This document shows positions 59,178 to 64,000 of a stretch of DNA of 64,000 bases, in pieces. Location of the stretch: contig NZ_LZFO01000007.1 of assembly GCF_001758365.1 (NCBI RefSeq), forward strand, positions 1 to 64,000, in the 5' to 3' direction. The notes under the pieces are model-generated. The model searched no databases, was not told the DNA's origin, and saw nothing but the letters and a program-made list of their open reading frames with translations. The stretch's first letter is position 1; every line of letters starts with the position of its first letter. A program made the position numbers and the translations under genes. The stretch comes from Clostridium acetireducens DSM 10703 (GTDB taxonomy: Bacteria > Bacillota > Clostridia > Clostridiales > Clostridiaceae).

Positions 59178-62100
59178 TTAATGTTCATCAGTGAAATCAT
59201 CTATTTCTAACTCACTTTGAAGTTCATCTAGTGGTAATTCATCATAATCCTGATCTTTTTCTTCTTCTGATTTTTCATAATCATCATTAGCATTATTTGA
59301 ATTTATAGGAGCATAATCTTCTCTTCCTTCTATGTTTACTCCTAAATCTTCATCTTCATCTATAGATTCTTTTATTTTTATTTCTTCTTTATCATCGTTT
59401 AAGACTTTTACATCTAAACATAAAGCCTGTAACTCTTTTATTAATACTTTAAATGATTCTGGTACTCCTGGTTCTGGTATATTTTCACCTTTTACAATTG
59501 CCTCATAAGTTTTTACTCTTCCTACTACATCGTCAGATTTAACCGTAAGTATTTCTTGCAATGTATGTGCTGCTCCATATGCTTCTATAGCCCAAACTTC
59601 CATTTCTCCAAATCTCTGTCCTCCAAATTGAGCTTTACCTCCTAAGGGCTGTTGAGTAACTAAAGAATATGGACCTGTGGATCTAGCATGAATTTTGTCA
59701 TCTACTAAGTGTGCAAGTTTTAATATATACATATATCCTACTGTTACTCTATTATCAAAAGGCTCCCCTGTTCTTCCATCATATAATACAGTTTTACCGT
59801 CTTCAGAATAACCCGCTTGTTTTAAGCATTGAACTATTTCTTCTTCTGTAGCTCCATCAAATACAGGAGTAGCTATATGCCAACCTAATTTATTAGCTGC
59901 CAATCCTAAATGCACTTCTAGTACCTGACCTATATTCATACGAGACGGTACTCCTAAAGGATTTAAACATATTTGTAATGGTCTACCATCTGGTAAAAAT
60001 GGCATATCTTCTTCTGGCATTACCCTTGAAATAACACCTTTATTTCCGTGTCTTCCTGCCATTTTATCTCCTACAGATATTTTTCTCTTTTGTGCTATAT
60101 AGCATCTAACCAATTTATTAACTCCAGGAGGTAGTTCATCTCCATTTTCCCTTGTAAATATTTTTACATCCACTATTATTCCTGCTTCACCATGTGGTAC
60201 TCTAAGCGAAGTATCTCTAACTTCCCTAGCTTTTTCTCCAAATATAGCTCTAAGTAATCTTTCTTCTGCTGTAAGTTCTGTTTCTCCTTTAGGTGTAACT
60301 TTACCTACAAGAATATCACCGGCTCTAACTTCTGCACCTATTTTTATAATTCCTCTTTCATCTATACTTTTTAAAGCATCCTCACCAACATTTGGTATAT
60401 CTCTTGTTATTTCTTCTGGACCTAATTTAGTATCTCTTGCTTCTGCTTCGTATTCTTCTATATGAATTGAAGTAAATACATCTTCTTTAACTAACTCTTC
60501 TGAAATCAACATAGCATCTTCGTAGTTATATCCTTCCCAAGTTATGAAACCCATAAGAATATTTTTTCCTAATGCTATTTCTCCTAAATCTGTTGATGGA
60601 CCGTCTGCTAATACTGTTCCCTTTTTAATTATTTCACCCTTTTTTACAATAGGCTTTTGATTTATACAAGTACCCTGGTTAGATCTTTTAAATTTAAGTA
60701 ATCTATAAGTATCTATTTTTCCATCAATATCCCTTTTTACTCTAACTTCATCGGCACTTACATATACAACTTCACCGTCATATTTTGATTTTGGTAAAAC
60801 ACCTGAATCTACTGCTGCTTTATACTCTATACCAGTGCCAACTATAGGAGCTTGAGATTTTAATAATGGCACTGCCTGTCTTTGCATATTAGATCCCATA
60901 AGTGCACGGCTGGCATCATCATTTTCAAGAAATGGTATCATAGCTGTAGCAACTGAAACTAGTTGTCTAGGTGATACATCTATAAATTCAACTTCTTCAC
61001 TGGATACTATAAGAACATCTTCTTTATCTCTTACAGTAACTCTTTTATCAACAAAATATCCTTCGTCATTAATAGGCTCATTTGCTTTAGATACTAAATA
61101 TTGATCTTCCTCATCTGCAGTCATATACACCATTTCATTTGTTACTCTTCCATTTACAACTTTTCTATATGGTGTTTCTATAAAACCATATTCATTAACT
61201 CTAGCATAAGTAGCTAAAGAATTTATTAGTCCTATATTAGGACCTTCTGGAGTTTCTATAGGACACATTCTTCCATAATGAGAATGGTGTACGTCTCTAA
61301 CTTCAAATCCAGCTCTTTCTCTTGAAAGTCCCCCTGGTCCCAAAGCTGATAATCTTCTCTTATGTGTTAATTCTGATAATGGATTGGTTTGATCCATAAA
61401 TTGTGAAAGTTGAGAACTTCCAAAAAATTCCTTTATAGATGCTGCTACTGGTCTTATATTTATAAGTGCTTGTGGAGTTATAACATCTTGGTCTTGAATA
61501 GTCATTCTTTCTTTTACAACTCTTTCCATTCTAGAAAGACCTATTCTAAACTGGTTCTGTAATAACTCTCCCACAGATCTTAATCTTCTATTGCCTAAAT
61601 GATCTATATCATCAATATTTCCTATAGCATAACTCAATCCTAATTCATAATTTACAGTTGCATATATATCGTCTCTTACTATATGTTTAGGAATTAATTT
61701 ATAAATATTATTTTTAATTTGATCTTTTATACTTTCTTCATCAGTATAGTTATCTAATATTTCTTTTAAAGTGGGGTAGTGAACTAGTTCTTTTATATTT
61801 AAATCTTCTATGTCAAAATCTACAAAACTATGTATATCTACAAAGTTATTTCCAATAACTTTTATTATTTTATCATCTATTTCAATATCAACTATATTTA
61901 TACCACTATTTTGTATATCAATAGCTTTTTCTCTAGTAATCTTTTCACCGGATTGAACAATTATTTCACCAGTTTCTGGATTCACCACATCTGCTGCTGC
62001 TGTCCTATTAGCTATTCTAAGATTTAATGCTAACTTTTTATTAAATTTATATCTTCCAACCCTAGATAAATCATATCTTTTTGCATCAAAAAATAAAGTT

Positions 62101-62867
62101 TCAATTAAAGAAATAGCACTATCTACTGTTGGAGGTTCTCCTGGTCTAAGCCTCTTGTATATTTCTAATAGTGCCTCTTCTTTTGTTTTAGTGTTGTCTT
62201 TTTCAATTGTAGCCCTTAGTCTTTCATCTTCTCCAAGAAAATTTAATATTTCATTATCCGTGCCATATCCTAAAGCTCTAACTAAAATAGTAATTGGCAA
62301 TTTTCTTGTTTTATCAATTCTTACATATACTATGTCATTCGAGTCTGTTTCATATTCTAGCCAAGCTCCCCTATTTGGTATTACTGTTGCTGAAAACAAT
62401 TTTTTACCTGTTTTGTCAAAAGATTGATTATAATATACTCCAGGTGATCTTACTAGCTGGCTAACTATAACCCTCTCTGCACCATTAATAATAAATGTAC
62501 CTTGCTCTGTCATTAAAGGAAAGTCACCCATGAACACTTCTTGTTCTTTTACTTCTCCTGTTTCTTTGTTCAATAATCTTACATTCACTTTCAAAGGTGC
62601 TGCATATGTTGCATCTCTTTCTTTGCATTCTTCAACAGAGTACTTGATATTATCCATGTCAAGCTTATATCCAACAAATTCTAAACTAAGATTTCCAGTA
62701 TAATCTTGAATAGGATTAATATCATCAAAAACTTCTTGTAATCCTTCTTTTAAAAACCAATTGTAGGAATCTAATTGAACCTCAATTAAGTTAGGCATCT
62801 CTCCTACTTCTTTAAGTTTAGAAAAGCTCATTCTTGTTCTTTTCCCAACTTGGACAGGATGTACCAT
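59178..62867 (-). CDS. rpoB: RNA polymerase subunit beta
   Basis: 1229 residues. The rifampicin-binding region near residues 475-515 ([19 protein letters not shown] and [13 protein letters not shown]) keeps residues typical of sensitive enzymes. The C-terminal tail after the [15 protein letters not shown] region is acidic and about 70 residues long ([16 protein letters not shown]). It follows a leader of about 180 bases. Confidence 0.98.
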   Translation of the reverse strand: MVHPVQVGKRTRMSFSKLKEVGEMPNLIEVQLDSYNWFLKEGLQEVFDDINPIQDYTGNLSLEFVGYKLDMDNIKYSVEECKERDATYAAPLKVNVRLLNKETGEVKEQEVFMGDFPLMTEQGTFIINGAERVIVSQLVRSPGVYYNQSFDKTGKKLFSATVIPNRGAWLEYETDSNDIVYVRIDKTRKLPITILVRALGYGTDNEILNFLGEDERLRATIEKDNTKTKEEALLEIYKRLRPGEPPTVDSAISLIETLFFDAKRYDLSRVGRYKFNKKLALNLRIANRTAAADVVNPETGEIIVQSGEKITREKAIDIQNSGINIVDIEIDDKIIKVIGNNFVDIHSFVDFDIEDLNIKELVHYPTLKEILDNYTDEESIKDQIKNNIYKLIPKHIVRDDIYATVNYELGLSYAIGNIDDIDHLGNRRLRSVGELLQNQFRIGLSRMERVVKERMTIQDQDVITPQALINIRPVAASIKEFFGSSQLSQFMDQTNPLSELTHKRRLSALGPGGLSRERAGFEVRDVHHSHYGRMCPIETPEGPNIGLINSLATYARVNEYGFIETPYRKVVNGRVTNEMVYMTADEEDQYLVSKANEPINDEGYFVDKRVTVRDKEDVLIVSSEEVEFIDVSPRQLVSVATAMIPFLENDDASRALMGSNMQRQAVPLLKSQAPIVGTGIEYKAAVDSGVLPKSKYDGEVVYVSADEVRVKRDIDGKIDTYRLLKFKRSNQGTCINQKPIVKKGEIIKKGTVLADGPSTDLGEIALGKNILMGFITWEGYNYEDAMLISEELVKEDVFTSIHIEEYEAEARDTKLGPEEITRDIPNVGEDALKSIDERGIIKIGAEVRAGDILVGKVTPKGETELTAEERLLRAIFGEKAREVRDTSLRVPHGEAGIIVDVKIFTRENGDELPPGVNKLVRCYIAQKRKISVGDKMAGRHGNKGVISRVMPEEDMPFLPDGRPLQICLNPLGVPSRMNIGQVLEVHLGLAANKLGWHIATPVFDGATEEEIVQCLKQAGYSEDGKTVLYDGRTGEPFDNRVTVGYMYILKLAHLVDDKIHARSTGPYSLVTQQPLGGKAQFGGQRFGEMEVWAIEAYGAAHTLQEILTVKSDDVVGRVKTYEAIVKGENIPEPGVPESFKVLIKELQALCLDVKVLNDDKEEIKIKESIDEDEDLGVNIEGREDYAPINSNNANDDYEKSEEEKDQDYDELPLDELQSELEIDDFTDEH

Positions 62868-62899
62868 TAGCTTTCACCCCTTGTATAAATTAAAAATAA

Positions 62900-62930
62900 C
62901 CAAAAACACATTATTATATTGTGTTTCTGG
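62900..62930 (-). other. hairpin in the rpoB leader
   Basis: On the minus strand CCAGAAACACA (62930-62920) pairs with TGTGTTTTTGG (62910-62900), 11 bp with one G-T pair, followed by a T-rich stretch. It could be an attenuator before rpoB. Confidence 0.5.
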
Positions 62931-63044
62931 ATTAGTATCTAAAATGTATTATCTTAATATTATATCCTTTGTTATATTTTTCATTCAAAACCTAAAATAT
63001 TTAATTAATATATCTTATTCTATAATTAATCAATGCAAGTAGTT

Positions 63045-63073
63045 ATTTTACCATAATATAACCAAAAAGTCAA
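63045..63073 (-). promoter_or_regulatory. promoter of rpoB-rpoC
   Basis: TTGACT (63073-63068) and TAAAAT (63050-63045) with a 17-base spacer on the minus strand, directly after the rplL terminator. Confidence 0.75.
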
Positions 63074-63097
63074 TGGATTAATTTTAAATTTTATTTT

Positions 63098-63135
63098 AAA
63101 AAAAGGAGACGCTTAATTAAGTGTCTCCCTTTTTA
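63098..63135 (-). terminator. terminator after rplL
   Basis: Stem GGAGACACTT/AAGCGTCTCC (minus strand, one mismatch) with AATT loop and seven T. It separates rplJL from rpoB, which then uses its own promoter. Confidence 0.87.
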
Positions 63136-63145
63136 AATTTCTTAA

Positions 63146-63514
63146 TTATTTTAATTCTACTTCTGCACCAACTTCTTCAAGTTTAGCTTTCATAGTTTCA
63201 GCTTCTTCTTTAGCTACGCCTTCTTTTAATGCCTTTGGAGCACCATCAACTACAGCCTTAGCATCTTTTAATCCAAGTCCTGTTATTTCTCTAACTGCTT
63301 TTATAACTTTAATCTTTTCTGATCCTGCTGATTTTAATATTACATCAAATTCTGATTTTTCTTCTGCTCCACCTGCAGCAGCACCTGCAGCACCTGCTAC
63401 AGCTACTGGTGCAGCAGCACTTACTCCAAATTCTTCTTCACACGCTTTAACTAATTCATTTAATTCTAAAACGCTCATTTCTTTTATACCTTGAATAATT
63501 TCTTCTCTAGTCAT
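63146..63514 (-). CDS. rplL: 50S ribosomal protein L7/L12
   Basis: 122 residues: an N-terminal dimerisation domain, an alanine/glycine-rich hinge ([17 protein letters not shown]) and a C-terminal factor-binding domain with [16 protein letters not shown]. Forms the ribosomal stalk with L10. 24 bases after rplJ. Confidence 0.98.
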   Translation of the reverse strand: MTREEIIQGIKEMSVLELNELVKACEEEFGVSAAAPVAVAGAAGAAAGGAEEKSEFDVILKSAGSEKIKVIKAVREITGLGLKDAKAVVDGAPKALKEGVAKEEAETMKAKLEEVGAEVELK

Positions 63515-63538
63515 TATTACGCACCTCCAAATTTTTTT

Positions 63539-64000
63539 CTATGCTTCTTCTGATTCTTTTTTTGCTTTAATTGCATTTAATAAATATACTAAATTTGATA
63601 ATGGAGCTTTGAAGCTTCCAACAAGTTTCGCAAGTAGAACTTCTTTTGGTGGGATTGTTGCAAATTCTTTAATTTTATCAGTATTGCATACTTCCCCTTG
63701 AATCATTCCACCTTTTAACTCTAACTTTTTATGTTCTTTTGCAAAATCGTATAATATTCTAGCTGGCGCAGTTGGATCGTCATATCCAAGTGCTATTGAT
63801 ACAGGTCCTTGGAATAAATCTACTAAATTTTCAAAACCTAATTCTTTAGCTGCTATTATAGATAATGTGTTTTTGTATACCTTGTATTCTACGCCTTCTT
63901 CTCTTAACTTTCTTCTAAGTTCAGTATCTTCCTCAACTGTTAAACCTTGATACTTAGATATTACCATACTTTGGGCTTTTTCCATTCTCTCTTTTATTTC
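63539..64000 (-). CDS. rplJ: 50S ribosomal protein L10 (5' end outside the window)
   Basis: At least 153 residues of L10 are visible; the frame stays open to the window edge ([20 protein letters not shown]), so the true N terminus lies beyond position 64000. The internal ATG at 63985 is not the start. L10 anchors the L7/L12 stalk and its leader, outside the window, normally carries autoregulation. Confidence 0.95.
   Translation of the reverse strand, partial: EIKERMEKAQSMVISKYQGLTVEEDTELRRKLREEGVEYKVYKNTLSIIAAKELGFENLVDLFQGPVSIALGYDDPTAPARILYDFAKEHKKLELKGGMIQGEVCNTDKIKEFATIPPKEVLLAKLVGSFKAPLSNLVYLLNAIKAKKESEEA

Overview
The window is AT-rich DNA from a Firmicute of the class Clostridia, most likely genus Clostridium in the strict sense. 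The evidence is zinc-type S14, L36 and L24, strong Shine-Dalgarno (SD) sites, sporulation/germination-type hydrolases (CwlD-like, SleB-like), ferredoxin-dependent 2-oxoacid oxidoreductase and phosphotransbutyrylase/butyrate kinase genes, and a glmS ribozyme. I cannot fix the species from sequence alone; an amino-acid-fermenting Clostridium fits. All but two protein genes lie on the minus strand, so the transcriptional order runs from high to low coordinates.

Right half (about 30.6-64 kb): a nearly complete information-processing superoperon. In transcription order it is rplJ (cut by the window edge)-rplL, terminator, rpoB-rpoC, then an L7Ae-family protein-rpsL-rpsG-fusA-tuf, then the full S10, spc and alpha clusters (rpsJ to rplQ with secY, adk, map, a KOW-domain protein, infA and rpmJ), the energy-coupling-factor genes ecfA1-ecfA2-ecfT, truA, and rplM-rpsI. 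Consensus-like promoters precede rpoB, the L7Ae gene, rpsJ and rplM. Structured leaders or intercistronic elements precede rpsJ, rplM and rpsM.

Middle (about 19-30.4 kb): a Na/Pi cotransporter with a PhoU-like tail, a CwlD-like amidase, two-subunit class I fumarase followed by an extended NUDIX protein, a lipoprotein and a TPR membrane protein of unknown role, and thioredoxin with a thioredoxin reductase that seems to lack NADPH-binding motifs. A SleB-like hydrolase sits under a c-di-AMP (ydaO-type) riboswitch and is divergent from cdaA-cdaR, which encode the c-di-AMP synthase and its partner.

Left part (0-19 kb): an FAD-dependent dehydrogenase, then buk-ptb-buk, a P-loop ATPase, and a four-subunit 2-oxoacid:ferredoxin oxidoreductase. 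Together these last genes can turn branched-chain or other 2-oxoacids into acyl-CoA, acyl-phosphate and ATP. Next come glmM, and glmS behind a glmS ribozyme; an ABC exporter, dUTPase and a YihY membrane protein; and a NhaC-superfamily transporter under a SAM-I riboswitch, which is therefore probably the methionine transporter MetT. Last are a small-multidrug-export-like protein and a plus-strand dicarboxylate/amino acid:cation symporter.

I found no insertion sequence, prophage, CRISPR array, tRNA or rRNA. The window is mostly core genome. The notable content is regulatory RNA (three metabolite-sensing elements and several ribosomal leaders) and a few uncharacterised proteins tied to known pathways. 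I did not find a clear, wholly new multi-gene system.
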